From positions 124,001-188,000 of the forward strand of contig NW_027478926.1 of the NCBI RefSeq assembly GCF_051014685.1: a stretch of DNA of 64,000 bases, in the 5' to 3' direction. This document shows positions 43,531 to 57,018 of the stretch, in pieces. This DNA is from Ptiloglossa arizonensis. Taxonomy: Eukaryota; Arthropoda; Insecta; Hymenoptera; Colletidae. The stretch's first letter is position 1; the number at the start of each line of letters is the position of its first letter. The position numbers and the translations under genes were made by a program. The notes under the pieces were generated by a model that saw only the letters and a list, made by a program, of their open reading frames with translations, was not told the DNA's origin and ran no database searches.

Positions 43531-44099
43531 TACGTTATACGTTATACGTTATACGTTATACGTTATACGTCATAGGTTATACGTTATACGTTATACGTTA
43601 TGCGTTATACGTTATACGTTATACGTTATACGTTATACGTTATACGTTATACGTTATACGTCATAGGTTATACGTTATACGTTATACGTTGTACGTTATA
43701 CGTTATAAGTTGTACGTTATACGATATACGTTATACGTTATTCTTTATACGTTCTTCGTTACACGTTATACATTATACGTTATACGTTATACGTTATACG
43801 CTATACGTTATACGTTATACGTTATACGTTATACGTTATACGTTATACGTTATACGTTATACGTTATACGTTATACGTTATACGTTATACGTTATACGTT
43901 ATACGTTATACGTTATACGTCATAGGTTATACGTTATACGTTATACGTTATTCGTTATACGTTATACGTTATACGTTATACGTTATACGATATACGTTAT
44001 ACGTTATACGTTATACGTTATACGTTATGCGTTATACGTTCTACGATATTCGTTATACGTTATACGTTATTAGTTATACGTTATACGTTATACGTTATA
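43531..44099 (+). repeat. Satellite between M copy 5 and delta
   Basis: CATAGG pairs, GTTGTACG/ATAAGTT, an ATTCTTT-TTCTTCG series near 43740, GCTATACG near 43801, and J near 44040 followed by ATTAG. All elements are known left-domain series in a new order. No gene. Confidence 0.65.
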
Positions 44100-47000
44100 C
44101 GTTATACGTTATACGTTGTACGTTATACGTTATAAGTTGTACGTTATACGATATACGTTATACGTTATTCTTTATACGTTCTTCGTTACACGTTATACAT
44201 TATACGTTATACGTTATACGTTATACGTTTTACGTTATTCGTTATACGTTATACGTTATACGATATACGTTATACGTTATACGTTATACGTTATACGTTA
44301 CACGTTATACGTTATACTTTATACGTTATAGGTGTTACGTTATACGTTATACGTCATAGGTTATACGTTATATGTTATACGTTATACGTTATACGTTATA
44401 CGTCATACGTTATACGTTGTACGTTATACGTTATAAGTTGTACGTTATACGATATACGTTATACGTTATTCTTTATACGTTCTTCGTTACACGTTATACA
44501 TTATACGTTATACGTTATACGTTATACGCTATACGTTATACGTTATACGTTATACGTTATACGTTATACGTTATACGTTATACGTTATACGTTATACGTT
44601 ATACGTTATACGTTATACGTTATACGTCATAGGTTATACGTTATACGTTATACGTTATGCGTTATACGTTATACGTTATACATTATACGTTATACGTCAT
44701 AGGTTATACGTTATACGTTATACGTTATACGTTGTACGTTATACGTTATAAGTTATACGTTATACGTCATAAGTTATACGTTGAACGTTATACGTTATAC
44801 GTAGTATGTAATGCGTCATACGTTTTACGTTATTCATTATACGTTATACGTTATACGTTATACGTTATACGTTATACGTTATACGTTATACGCTATACGT
44901 TATACGTTATACGTTATACGTTATACGTTATACGTTATACGTTATACGTTATACGTTATACGTTATACGTTATACGTTATACGTTATACGTTATACGTTA
45001 TACGTTTGTACGTTATACGTTATAAGTTGTACGTTATACGATATACGTTATACGTCATTCTTTATACGTTCTTCGTTACACGTTATACATTATACGTTAT
45101 ACGTTATACGTTATACGTTTTACGTTATTCGTTATACGTTATACGTTATACGATATACGTTATACGTTATACGTTATACGTTATACGTTACACGTTATAC
45201 GTTATACTTTATACGTTATAGGTGTTACGTTATACGTTATACGTCATAGGTTATACGTTATATGTTATTCGTTATACGTTATACGTTATACGTCATACGT
45301 TATACGTTATACGTTATACGTTATACGTTATACGTTATACGTTATACGTTATTCGTAATACGTTATACGTGATACGTTATACTTTGTACGTTATACGTTA
45401 TACGTTATACGTTATACGTTATACATCATACGTTATACGTTATACGTTATACGTCATAGGTTATACGTTATATGTTATACGTTATACGTTATACGTTATA
45501 CGTCATACGTTATACGTTATACGTTATACGTTATACGTTATACGTTATACGTTATACGTTATACGTTATACGTTATACGTTATACGTTATACGTTGTACG
45601 TTATACGTTATAAGTTGTACGTTATACGTTATACGTTATACGTTATACGTTATACGTTATACGTTATACGTTATACGTTATACGTTATACGTTATACGTT
45701 GTACGTTATACGTTATAAGTTGTACGTTATACGATATACGTTATACGTCATTCTTTATACGTTCTTCGTTACACGTTATACGTTATACGTTATACGTTAT
45801 ACGTTTTACGTTATTCGTTGTACGTTATACGTTATACGATATACGTTATACGTTATACGTTATACGTTATGCGTCATACGTTCTACGATATTCGTTATAC
45901 GTTATACGTTATTAGTTATACGTTATACGTTATACGTGATACGTCATAGGTTATACGTTATACGTTATGCGTTATACGTTATACATTATACGTTATACGA
46001 TATACGTTATACGTTATGCGTTATGCGTTCTTCGTTACACGTTATACGTTATTCGGTATGCGTTATACGTTATACGTTATACGTTATACGTTATACGTTA
46101 TACTTTATACGTTATACGTTATACGTTATGCGTTATACGTTATACGTTATACGTTATACGTTACACGTTATACATCATAGGTTATACGTTATACGTTATA
46201 CGTTATACGTTATACGTTATACGTTATACGTTATACGTTATACGTCATAGGTTATACGTTATATGTTATACGTTATACGTTATACGTTATACGTCATACG
46301 TTATACGTTATACGTTATACGTTATACGTTATACGTTATACGTTATACGTTATACGTTATACGTTATACGTTATACGTTATACGTTATACGTTATACGTT
46401 ATACGTTATACGTTATACGTTATACGTTATACGTTATACGTTATACGTTGTACGCTATACGTTATAAGTTGTACGTTATACGATATACGTTATACGTTAT
46501 TCGTTATACGTACTTCGTTACACGTTATACGTTATACGTTATACGTTATACGTTTTACGATATACGATATACGTTATACGTTATACGTGATACGTTATGC
46601 GTTATACGTTCTACGATATTCGTTATAGGTTATACGTTATTAGTTATACGTTATACGTTATACGTTATACGTCATAGGTTATACGTTATACGTTATGCGT
46701 TATACGTTATACATTATACGTTATACGATATACGTTATACGTTATGCGTTATGCGTTCTTCGATACACGTTATGCGTTATTCGGTATGCGTTATACGTTA
46801 TACGTTATACGTTATACGTTATACATTATACTTTATACGTTATACGTTATACGTTATACGTTATACGTTATACGTTATACGTTATACGTTACACGTTATA
46901 CGTCATAGGTTATACGTTATACGTTATACGTTATACGTTATACGTTATACGTTATACGTTATACGTTATACGTTATACGTTATACGTCATAGGTTATACG

Positions 47001-48953
47001 TTATACGTTATACGTTATGCGTTATGCGTTATACGTTATACATTATACGTTATACGTTATACGTTATACGTTATACGTTATACGTTATACGTTATACGTT
47101 ATACGTTATACGATATACGTTATACGTTATACGTTATACGTTATGTGTTATACGTGCTACGATATTCGTTATTCGTTATACGTTATTAGTTATACGTTAT
47201 ACGTTATACGTTATACGTCATAGGTTATACGTTATACGTTACGCGTTATACGTTATACATTATACGTTATACGATATACGTTATACGTTATGCGTTATGC
47301 GTTCTTCGTTACACGTTATACGTTATTCGGTATGCGTTATACGTTATACGTTATACGTTATACGTTATACTTTATACGTTGTACGTTATACGTTATACGT
47401 TATACGTTATACGTTATACGTTATACGTTATACGTTATACGTTATACGTTACACGTTATACGTCATAGGTTGTACGTTATACGTTATACGTTATACGTTA
47501 TACGTTATACGTTATACGTTATACGTTATACGTTATACGTTATACGTTATACGTTATTCGTTATACGTTATACGTTATACGTTATACGTTATACGTTATA
47601 CGTTATACGTTATACGTAATACGTTATACGTTATACGATATACGTTATACGTTATACGTTATACGTTATACGTTATACGTTATACGTTATACGTTATACG
47701 TTATACGTTATACGTTATACGTCATAGGTTATACGTTATACGTTATACGTTATGCGTTATACGTTATACGTTATACGTTATACATTATACGTTATACGTT
47801 ATACGTTATACGTTATACGTTATACGTTATACGTTATACGTTATACGATATACGTTATACGTTATATGTTATACGTTATACGTTATGCGTTATACGTTCT
47901 ACGATATTCGTTATACGTTATACGTTATTAGTTATACGTTATACGTTATACGTTATACGTCATAGGTTATACGTTATACGTTATGCGTTATACGTTATAC
48001 ATTATACGATATACGATATACGTTATACGTTATGCGTTATGCGTTCTTCGTTACACGTTATACGTTATTCGGTATGCGTTATACGTTATACGTTATACGT
48101 TATACGTTATACTTTATACGTTATACGTTATACGTTATACGTTATACGTTATACGTTATACGTTATACGTTATACGTTATACGTTATACGTTATACGTTA
48201 TACGTTATACGTTACACGTTATACGTCATAGGTTATACGTTATACGTTATACGTTATACGTTATAGGTTATACGTCATACGTTATACGTCATAGGTTATA
48301 CGTTATACGTTATACGTTGTACGTTATACGTTATAAGTTATACGTTATACGTCATAGGTTATACGTTGAACGTTATACGTTATACGTAGTATGTAATGCG
48401 TCGTACGTTTTACGTTATTCGTTATACGTTATACGTTATACGTTATACGTTATACGTTATACGTTATACGTTATACGCTATACGTTATACGTTATACGTT
48501 ATACGTTATACGTTATACGTTATACGTTATACGTTATACGTTATACGTTATACGTTATACGTTATACGTTATACGTTATACGTTATACGTTATACGTTAT
48601 ACGTTATACGTTATACGTAATACGTTATACGTTATACGATATACTTTATACGTTATACGTTATACGTTATACGTTATACGTTATACGTTATACGTTATAC
48701 GTTATACGTTATACGTTATACGTCATAGGTTATACGTTATACGTTATACGTTATGCGTTATACGTTATACGTTATACGTTATACATTATACGTTATACGT
48801 TATACGTTATACGTTATACATTATACGTAATACGTTATACGTTATACGTTATACGTTATTCGTTATACGTCATAGGTAATACGTGATACGTTATACGTTA
48901 TACGTTACTCGTTATGCGTAATATGTAATACGTTTTACGTTTTACGCTATTCG
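44100..48953 (+). repeat. Large HOR family, copy delta
   Basis: H 44329, V 44801, TTT insertion 45005-45007, H 45219, J-K pairs near 45889, 46609, 47157 (GCTACG form) and 47898, V 48386, W 48907-48953. Offset from gamma grows from 15,170-15,177 to 15,394 bp, mostly because of an added GTTGTACG/ATAAGTT stretch near 45.6 kb and longer canonical runs. It lacks the first V of the other copies because its left edge is at about 44100. Confidence 0.85.
45005..45007 (+). other. Phase-shifting T insertion, delta copy (+1)
   Basis: Same CGTTTGTACG context as alpha and gamma. CpG phase moves from 1 to 2 modulo 7. Confidence 0.95.
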
Positions 48954-51900
48954 TTATACGTTATACGTTATACGTTATACGTTATACGTTATACGTTATA
49001 CGTTATACGTTATACGTTATACGTTATACGTTATACGTTATACGTTGTACGTTATGCGTTAAACGTTATACGTTATACGATATACGTTATACGTTATACG
49101 TTATGCGTTATAGGATATACGTTATACGTTATACGTTATACGTTATACGTTATACGTTATACGTTATACGTTATACGTTATACGTTATACGTTATACGTT
49201 ATACGTTATACGTTATACGTTATACGTTATACGTTATACGTTATACGTTATACGTTATACGTTGTACGTTATGCGTTAAACGTTATACGTTATACGATAT
49301 ACGTTATACGTTATACGTTATGCGTTATAGGATATACGTTATACGTTATACGTTATACGTTATACGTTATACGTTATACGTTATACGTTATACGTTATAC
49401 GTTATACGTTATACGTTATACGTTATACGTTATACGTTATACGTTATACGTTATACGTTATACGTTATACGTTATACGTTATACGTTATACGTTATACGT
49501 TATACGTTATACGTTATACGTTATACGTTATGCGTTATACGCTATACGTTATGCGTCATAGGTCATACCTAATACGTGATGCGTCATACGTTATACGTTA
49601 TACGTTATACGTTATTCGTTATACGTTATACGTTATACGTTATTCGTCATACGTTACACGTTATACGTTATACGTTATACGTTATACGTTAAACGTTATA
49701 CGTTATACGTTATACGTTATACGATATACGTTATACGTTAAACGTTGTACGTTATACGTTATACGTTATACGTTATACGTTATACGTTAAACGTTATACG
49801 TTATACGTTATACGTTATACGTTATACGTTATACGTTATGCGCTATACGTTATACGTTATACGTTATACGTTATACGTTATACGTTTGACGTTATACGCT
49901 ATATGTTATACGGTATACGTTATACGTTATGCGTTATACGTTATACGTTATACGTTATACGTTATACGTTATACGTTATACGTTATACGTTATACGTTAT
50001 GCGTTATACGCTATACGTTATGCGTCATAGGTCATACCTAATACGTGATGCGTCATACGTTATACGTTATACGTTATACGTTATACGTTATACGTTATAC
50101 GTTTGACGTTATACGTTATACGTTATACGTTATACGTTGGACGTTACAGGTTAAACGTAATACGTTATACGTTATACGTTATACGTTATACGTTATACGT
50201 TATACGTTATACGTTGTACGTTATACGTTATTCGTTATACGTTATACGTTATGCGTTATACGTTATACGTTATACGTTATGCGCTATACGTTATACGTTA
50301 TACGTTATACGTTATACGTTTGACGTTATACGTTATACGGTATACGTTATGCGTTATACGCTATACGTTATGCGTTATAGGATATACGTTATGCGTTATA
50401 GGATATACGATATACGTGATACGTTGTACGTTATACGTTTTACGTTGTACGTTATACGTTATACGTTATACGTTATACGTTATACGTTATACGTTATACG
50501 TTGTACGTTATGCGTTAAACGTTAGACGTTATATGTTACACGTTACACGTTGTACGTTATACGTTATATGTAATATGTAATACGTTATACGTTATACTTT
50601 ATACGTTGGACGTTACAGGTTAAACATAATACGTTATACGTTATACGTTATACGTTATACGTTATACGTTATACGTTATACATTATGCGTTATGCGCTAT
50701 ACGTTATGCGTTATACGTCATACCTTATACGTGATACGTCATACGTTATACGTTAGACGTGATACGTTATACGTTATACGTTATACGTTATACGTTATAC
50801 GTTATACGTTATACGTTATACGTTATACGTTATACGTTATACGTTATACGTTATACGTTATAAGTTATACGTTATGCGTTATACGTTATACGTTATACGT
50901 TATACGTTATACGTTTGACGTTATACGTTATACGGTATACGTTATGCGTTATACGCTATACGTTATGCGTTATAGGATATACGTTATGCGTTATAGGATA
51001 TACGATATACGTGATACGTTATACGTTATACGTTATACGTTATACATTATGCGTTATACGCTATACGTTATGCGTTATACGTCATACCTTATACGTGATA
51101 CGTCATACGTTATACGTTAGACGTGATACGTTATACGTTATACGTTATACGTTATACGTTATACGTTATACGTTATACGTTATACGTTATACGTTATACG
51201 TTATACGTTATACGTTATACGTTATAAGTTATACGCTATACGTTATACGTTATACGTTATACATTATGCGTTATACGCTGTACGTTATGCGTTATAGGTC
51301 ATACCTTATACGTGATACGTCGTACGTTATACGTTATACGTGATACGTTATACGTTATACGTTATACGTTATACGTTGTACGTTATACGTTAAACGTTAG
51401 ACGTTATATGTTATACGTTATACGTTGTACGTTATACGTTATATGAAATACGTAATACGTTATACGTTATACGCTATACGTTGTACGTTATACGTTGTAC
51501 GTTATCCGCTAAACGTTAGACGTTATATGTTATACGTTATACGTTGTACGTTATACGTTATATGTAATATGTAATACGTTATACGTTATACGTTATACGT
51601 TGGACGTTACAGGTTAAACGTAATACGTTATACGTTATACGTTATACGTTATACGTTATGCGTTATAGGTCATACCTTATACGTGATACGTCATACGTTA
51701 TACGTTATACGTGATACGTTATACGTTATACGTTATACGTTATACGTTGTACGTTATACGTTAAACGTTAGACGTTATATGTTATACGTTATACGTTGTA
51801 CGTTATACGTTATATGTAATACGTAATACGTTATACGTTATACGCTATACGTTATACGTTATACGTTGTACGTTATGCGCTCAACGTTAGACGTTATATG

Positions 51901-52192
51901 TTATACGTTATACGTTGTACGTTATACGTTATATGTAATATGTAATACGTTATACGTTATACGTTATACGTTGGACGTTACAGGTTAAACGTAATACGTT
52001 ATACGTTATACGTTATACGTTATACGTTATGCGTTATAGGTCATACCTTATACGTGATACGTCATACGTTATACGTTACACGTTATACGTTATACGTTAT
52101 GCGTTATACGTTATGCGTTATACGTTATACGTTATACGTTATACGTTATACGTTATACGTTATACGTTTTACGTTATACGTTATTCGTTATA
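48812..52192 (+). repeat. ~3.2-kb tandem duplication, copy 1
   Basis: W 48907, P pair 49047/49264, Z (GG 49561), AAACG/GTACG series, TTTGACG and GGTATACG, an extra Z-containing piece (GG 50030), Y (GG 50139), Y (GG 50608), then a dimer of 371-bp modules with Z at 51297, 51668 and 52039. Copy 2 begins at W 52288, 3,381 bp (483 units) after W 48907. Offsets shrink to 3,227, 3,094 and 3,009 bp through loss of whole units and one base. Confidence 0.85.
51240..52130 (+). repeat. Right-domain module dimer, copy 1 (371 + 371 bp)
   Basis: Z (GG 51297), U near 51399 with ATATGAAATACG, U near 51519, Y 51602; then Z 51668, U near 51771 with ATATGTAATACG, U near 51893, Y 51973; then Z 52039. The two modules differ by the GAAATACG/GTAATACG change. 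Private changes: TCCGC near 51505 and CTCAACG near 51880. Confidence 0.85.
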
Positions 52193-53972
52193 CGTTATAC
52201 ATTATACGTAATACGTTATACGTTATACGTTATACGTTATTCGTTATACGTCATACGTAATACGTGATACGTTATACGTTATACGTTACTCGTTATGCGT
52301 AATATGTAATACGTTTTACGTTTTACGCTATTCGTTATACGTTATACGTTATACGTTATACGTTATACGTTATACGTTATACGTTATACGTTATACGTTA
52401 TACGTTATACGTTATACGTTATGCGTTATACGCTATACGTTATGCGTTATAGGATATACGTTACTCGTTACACGTTATACGTTATACGTTATACTTTATA
52501 CGTTATACGTTACACGTTATACGTTATACGTTATACGTTATACGTTAAACGTTATACGTTATACGTTATACGTTATACGTTATACGTTATACGTTATACG
52601 TTATACGTTATACGTTATACGTTATACGTTATACGTTATACGTTATACGTTATACGTTATACGTTATACGTTATACGTTATACGTTATACGTTATACGTT
52701 ATACGTTATACGTTATACGTTATACGTTATACGTTATACGTTATACGTTATACGTTATGCGTTATACGCTATACGTTATGCGTCATAGGTCATACCTAAT
52801 ACGTGATGCGTCATACGTTATACGTTATACGTTATACGTTATTCGTTATACGTTATACGTTATACGTTATACGTCATACGTTACACGTTATACGTTATAC
52901 GTTATACGTTATACGTTAAACGTTATACGTTATACGTTATACGTTATACGATATACGTTATACGTTAAACGTTGTACGTTATACGTTATACGTTATACGT
53001 TATACGTTATACGTTAAACGTTATACGTTATACGTTATACGTTATACGTTATACGTTATACGTTATGCGCTATACGTTATACGTTATACGTTATACGTTA
53101 TACGTTATACGTTTGACGTTATACGTTATATGTTATACGGTATACGTTATACGTTATGCGTTATACGTTATACGTTATACGTTATACGTTATACGTTTGA
53201 CGTTATACGTTATACGTTATACGTTATACGTTGGACGTTACAGGTTAAACGTAATACGTTATACGTTATACGTTATACGTTATACGTTATACGTTATACG
53301 TTATACGTTGTACGTTATACGTTATTCGTTATACGTTATACGTTATGCGTTATACGTTATACGTTATACGTTATGCGCTATACGTTATACGTTATACGTT
53401 ATACGTTATACGTTTGACGTTATACGTTATACGGTATACGTTATGCGTTATACGCTATACGTTATGCGTTATAGGATATACGTTATGCGTTATAGGATAT
53501 ACGATATACGTGATACGTTGTACGTTATACGTTTTACGTTGTACGTTATACGTTATACGTTATACGTTATACGATATACGTTATACGTTGTACGTTGTGC
53601 GTTAAACGTTAGACGTTATATGTTACACGTTACACGTTGTACGTTATACGTTATATGTAATATGTAATACGTTATACGTTATACTTTATACGTTGGACGT
53701 TACAGGTTAAACATAATACGTTATACGTTATACGTTAGACGTGATACGTTATACGTTATACGTTATACGTTATACGTTATACGTTATACGTTATACGTTA
53801 TACGTTATACGTTATACGTTATACGTTATACGTTATACGTTATACGTTATACGTTATACGTTATAAGTTATACGTTATGCGTTATACGTTATACGTTATA
53901 CGTTATACGTTATACGTTTGACGTTATACGTTATACGGTATACGTTATGCGTTATACGCTATACGTTATGCG

Positions 53973-53976
53973 TTTT
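53973..53976 (+). other. Phase-shifting loss of one base (-1)
   Basis: Reads GCGTTTTGGATATACG where the sister copy near 50.98 kb reads GCGTTATAGGATATACG. ATA is replaced by TT. CpG phase drops from 2 to 1 modulo 7 and stays there to the end of the window. It is the only net deletion of non-unit length that I detect. Confidence 0.92.
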
Positions 53977-54249
53977 GGATATACGTTATGCGTTATAGGA
54001 TATACGATATACGTGATACGTTATACGTTATACGTTATACGTTATACATTATGCGTTATACGCTATACGTTATGCGTTATACGTCATACCTTATACGTGA
54101 TACGTCATACGTTATACGTTAGACGTGATACGTTATACGTTATACGTTATACGTTATACGTTATACGTTATACGTTATACGTTATACGTTATACGTTATA
54201 CGTTATACGTTATACGTTATACGTTATACGTTATAAGTTATACGCTATA

Positions 54250-55150
54250 CGTTATACGTTATACGTTATACATTATGCGTTATACGCTGTACGTTATGCG
54301 TTATAGGTCATACCTTATACGTGATACGTCGTACGTTATACGTTATACGTGATACGTTATACGTTATACGTTATACGTTATACGTTGTACGTTATACGTT
54401 AAACGTTAGACGTTATATGTTATACGTTATACGTTGTACGTTATACGTTATATGAAATACGTAATACGTTATACGTTATACGCTATACGTTATACGTTAT
54501 ACGTTGTACGTTATGCGCTAAACGTTAGACGTTATATGTTATACGTTATACGTTGTACGTTATACGTTATATGTAATATGTAATACGTTATACGTTATAC
54601 GTTATACGTTGGACGTTACAGGTTAAACGTAATACGTTATACGTTATACGTTATACGTTATACGTTATGCGTTATAGGTCATACCTTATACGTGATACGT
54701 CATACGTTATACGTTATACGTGATACGTTATACGTTATACGTTATACGTTATACGTTGTACGTTATACGTTAAACGTTAGACGTTATATGTTATACGTTA
54801 TACGTTGTACGTTATACGTTATATGTAATACGTAATACGTTATACGTTATACGCTATACGTTATACGTTATACGTTGTACGTTATGCGCTAAACGTTAGA
54901 CGTTATATGTTATACGTTATACGTTGTACGTTATACGTTATATGTAATATGTAATACGTTATACGTTATACGTTATACGTTGGACGTTACAGGTGAAACG
55001 TAATACGTTATACGTTATACGTTATACGTTATACGTTATACGTTATGCGTTATAGGTCATACCTTATACGTGATACGTCATACGTTATACGTTACACGTT
55101 ATACGTTATACGTTATGCGTTATACGTTATGCGTTATACGTTATACGTTA
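54250..55150 (+). repeat. Right-domain module dimer, copy 2 (371 + 378 bp)
   Basis: Z at 54306, 54677 and 55055; Y at 54611 and 54982; U copies near 54408, 54527, 54780 and 54899. The first module again carries GAAATACG. Private change: CAGGTGAAACG in the second Y. Confidence 0.85.
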
Positions 55151-55559
55151 TACGTTATACGTTATACGTTATACGTTATACGTTATACGTTATACGTTAT
55201 ACGTTATACGTTATTCGTTATACGTTATACGTTATGCGTTATACGTTATACGTTATACGTTATGCGTTATACGTTATACGTTATACGTTATACGTTATAC
55301 GTTTGACGTTATACGTTATACGGTATACGTTATACGTTATGCGTTATACGTTATACGTTATACGTTATACGTTATACGTTATACGTTATACGTTATACGT
55401 TATACGTTATACGTTATACGTTATACGTTATACGTTAAACGGTATACGTTATACGTTATACGTTATACGTTATACGTTATACGCTATACGTTCTACGTTG
55501 TACGTTATACGTTATACGTTATACGTTATACGTTATACGTTATACGTTATACGTTATAC
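55151..55559 (+). repeat. Canonical-rich satellite after dimer copy 2
   Basis: Mostly perfect units with one TTTGACG (near 55303), GGTATACG (near 55322), AAACGGTATACG (near 55437), GCTATACG and CTACG. A single-unit-level mixture; no larger order is seen. Confidence 0.65.
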
Positions 55560-56318
55560 GTTGTGCGTTATGCGTTAAACGTTAGACGTTATATGTTATA
55601 CGTTATACGTTGTACGTTATACGTTATATGTAATATGTAATACGTTATACGTTATACGTTATACGTTGGACGTTACAGGCAAAACGTAATACGTTATACG
55701 TTTTACGTTATGCGTTATACGTTATACGTTATACGTTAGACGTTATAGGTAATACGTAATACGTAATACGTTATACGTTACACGTTATACGTTACACGTT
55801 ATACGTTATACGTTATACGTTATAAGTTATACATTATACGTTATACGTTATACGTTATACGTCATACGTTATACGTTATACGTTATACGTTATACGTTAT
55901 ACGTTATACGTTATACGTTATACGTTATACGTTATACGTTGTACGTTATGCGTTAAACGTTAGACGTTATATGTTATACGTTATACGTTGTACGTTATAC
56001 GTTATATGTAATATGTAATACGTTATACGTTATACGTTATACGTTGGACGTTACACGAAAAACGTAATACGTTATACGTTTTACGTTATGCGTTATACGT
56101 TATACGTTATACGTTAGACGTTATAGGTTATACGTAATACGTAATACGTTATACGTTACACGTTATACGTTACACGTTATACGTTATACGTTATACGTTA
56201 TAAGTTATACATTATACGTTATACGTTATACGTTATACGTCATACGTTATACGTTATACGTTATACGTTATACGTTATACGTTATACGTTATACGTTATA
56301 GGTTATACGTTATACGTT
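55560..56318 (+). repeat. Tandem duplication, period 378 bp (54 units)
   Basis: Y motifs at 55668 and 56046 are 378 bp apart. Both are followed by AAAACG, TTTTACG, ATGCG, AGACGTTATAGG and GTAATACGTAATACG in the same order (module Q). The second Y reads ACACGAAAAACG instead of ACAGGCAAAACG. The Q module recurs after Y at 59483, 61142 and 63578. Confidence 0.8.
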
Positions 56319-57018
56319 AAACGTTATACGTTATACGTTATACGTTATACGTTATACGTTATACGCTATACGCTATACGTTATACGTTGTACGTTATGCG
56401 TTATACGTTATGCGTTATACGTTATACGTTATACGTAATACGTTATACGTTACACGCTATACGTTATACGTTATACGTTGTACGTTATGCGCTAAACGTT
56501 AGACGTTATATGTTATACGTTATACGTTGTACGTTATACGTTATATGTAATATGTAATACGTTATACGTTATACGTTATACGTTGGACGTTACAGGTTAA
56601 ACGTAATACGTTATACGTTATACGTTATACGTTATACGTTATACGTTATGCGTTATAGGTCATACCTTATACGTGATACGTCATACGTTATACGTTACAC
56701 GTTATACGTTATACGTTATACGTTATACGTTATACGTTATACGTTATACGTTATACGTTTGACGTTATACGTTATACGGTATACGTTATACGTTATGCGT
56801 TATACGTTTGACGTTATACGTTATACGGTATACGTTATGCGTTATACGCTATACGTTATGCGTTATAGGATATACGTTATGCGTTATAGGATATACGTTA
56901 TACGTGATACGTTGTACGTTATACGTTATACGTTATACGTTATACGTTATACGTTATACGTTATACGTTATACGTTATACGTTATACGTTATACGTTATA
57001 CGTTATACGTTATACGTT
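56319..57018 (+). repeat. Right-domain mixture with U, Y, Z and a 49-bp doublet
   Basis: AAACG then CGCTATACGCTATACG (near 56365), U near 56502, Y 56585, Z (GG 56658), then two TTTGACG...GGTATACG series 49 bp apart (near 56758 and 56807), and ATAGGATATACG twice. No gene. Confidence 0.7.

Larger units (their letters stand above)
736..45229 (+). repeat. Marker H (TAGGTGTTACG), 14 copies
   Basis: Start positions: 736, 8093, 8394, 13427, 16157, 17033, 20337, 21214, 29152, 30042, 38855, 41795, 44329, 45219. It consists of ATAGGTG followed by TTACGTT and is always preceded by ACACG and ATACTTT units. In alpha and gamma it occurs as a pair 876 or 890 bp apart, with V and the T insertion between them. 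Confidence 0.9.
48..48080 (+). repeat. Markers J (TCTACGATATTCG) and K (TTATTCGGTATGCG)
   Basis: J occurs about 38 times, plus six GTGCTACGATATTCG forms near 18837, 22976, 25434, 31707, 34816 and 47157. K occurs about 34 times, often 165-175 bp after J. Between them lie ATTAG (or ATTTG), CATAGG, ATACATT, CGATATACG and TTCTTCG units. The last J is near 47898 and the last K near 48069. The J-K cassette is the commonest building block of the left domain. Confidence 0.8.
508..48400 (+). repeat. Marker V (GTAGTATGTAATGCG), 22 copies
   Basis: Start positions: 508, 2475, 3238, 5548, 7879, 10329, 12975, 15124, 15733, 16622, 19150, 19913, 20802, 24234, 27965, 28728, 29631, 32992, 36037, 36758, 44801, 48386. 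It is five consecutive altered heptamers (ATACGTA, GTATGTA, ATGCGTC, GTACGTT, TTACGTT) and keeps the 7-bp phase. It is almost always preceded by GTTGTACG, ATAAGTT, CATAGG and GAACG units. It creates a TACGTA hexamer that canonical units lack. Confidence 0.9.
1..48953 (+). repeat. Left higher-order-repeat domain (markers J, K, V, H)
   Basis: This domain is defined by four variant series. J is TCTACGATATTCG. K is TTATTCGGTATGCG or its GGTGTGCG form. V is GTAGTATGTAATGCG. H is TAGGTGTTACG. All four are frequent up to about 48.4 kb and I find none afterwards. Between markers lie runs of canonical units, CATAGG pairs (ATACGTC followed by ATAGGTT), ATAAGTT, ATTCTTT and ACACGTT units. Right-domain motifs intrude mainly in the 36.9-42.8 kb duplication. 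The boundary is placed at the end of the last W motif before the change; it is a change of variant repertoire, not a break in the 7-bp phase. Confidence 0.85.
24769..52334 (+). repeat. Marker W, 6 copies (47 bp each)
   Basis: Copies at 24769-24815, 33513-33559, 37139-37185, 40079-40125, 48907-48953 and 52288-52334. Each reads ACTCG, ATGCG, TAATATGTAATACG, two TTTTACG units and CTATTCG. Each is preceded by GTAATACGTGATACG. W marks the ends of beta, gamma and delta and the start of right-type material, so it sits at the main recombination border. Confidence 0.9.
52193..55150 (+). repeat. ~3.2-kb tandem duplication, copy 2
   Basis: W 52288, ACTCG/ACACG/AAACG tail as in beta and gamma, Z (GG 52788), TTTGACG series, Y (GG 53233 and 53695), the one-base phase shift at 53973-53976, then the 371/378-bp module dimer with Z at 54306, 54677 and 55055. 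Unlike copy 1 it lacks the P pair and the inserted Z piece near 49.94-50.1 kb. Confidence 0.85.

Noticed and set aside
739..45229. H (TAGGTGTTACG) and V (GTAGTATGTAATGCG) as inserted foreign sequence or target-site scars
   Set aside because: Both resolve into substituted heptamers (ATAGGTG-TTACGTT; ATACGTA-GTATGTA-ATGCGTC) and keep the 7-bp phase, so they are mutated units and not insertions.
1..48953. CENP-B box, because of TTCGTT and TTCGGT words in ATTCG units and marker K
   Set aside because: The core requires CGGG downstream of TTCG at fixed spacing. I saw no CGGG in the window.
24769..52334. Marker W as a remnant of a transposon or tRNA end
   Set aside because: The 47 bp are again in-phase altered heptamers (ACTCGTT, ATGCGTA, ATATGTA, TTACGTT, TTACGCT, ATTCGTT). 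There is no terminal inverted repeat, target duplication or cloverleaf.
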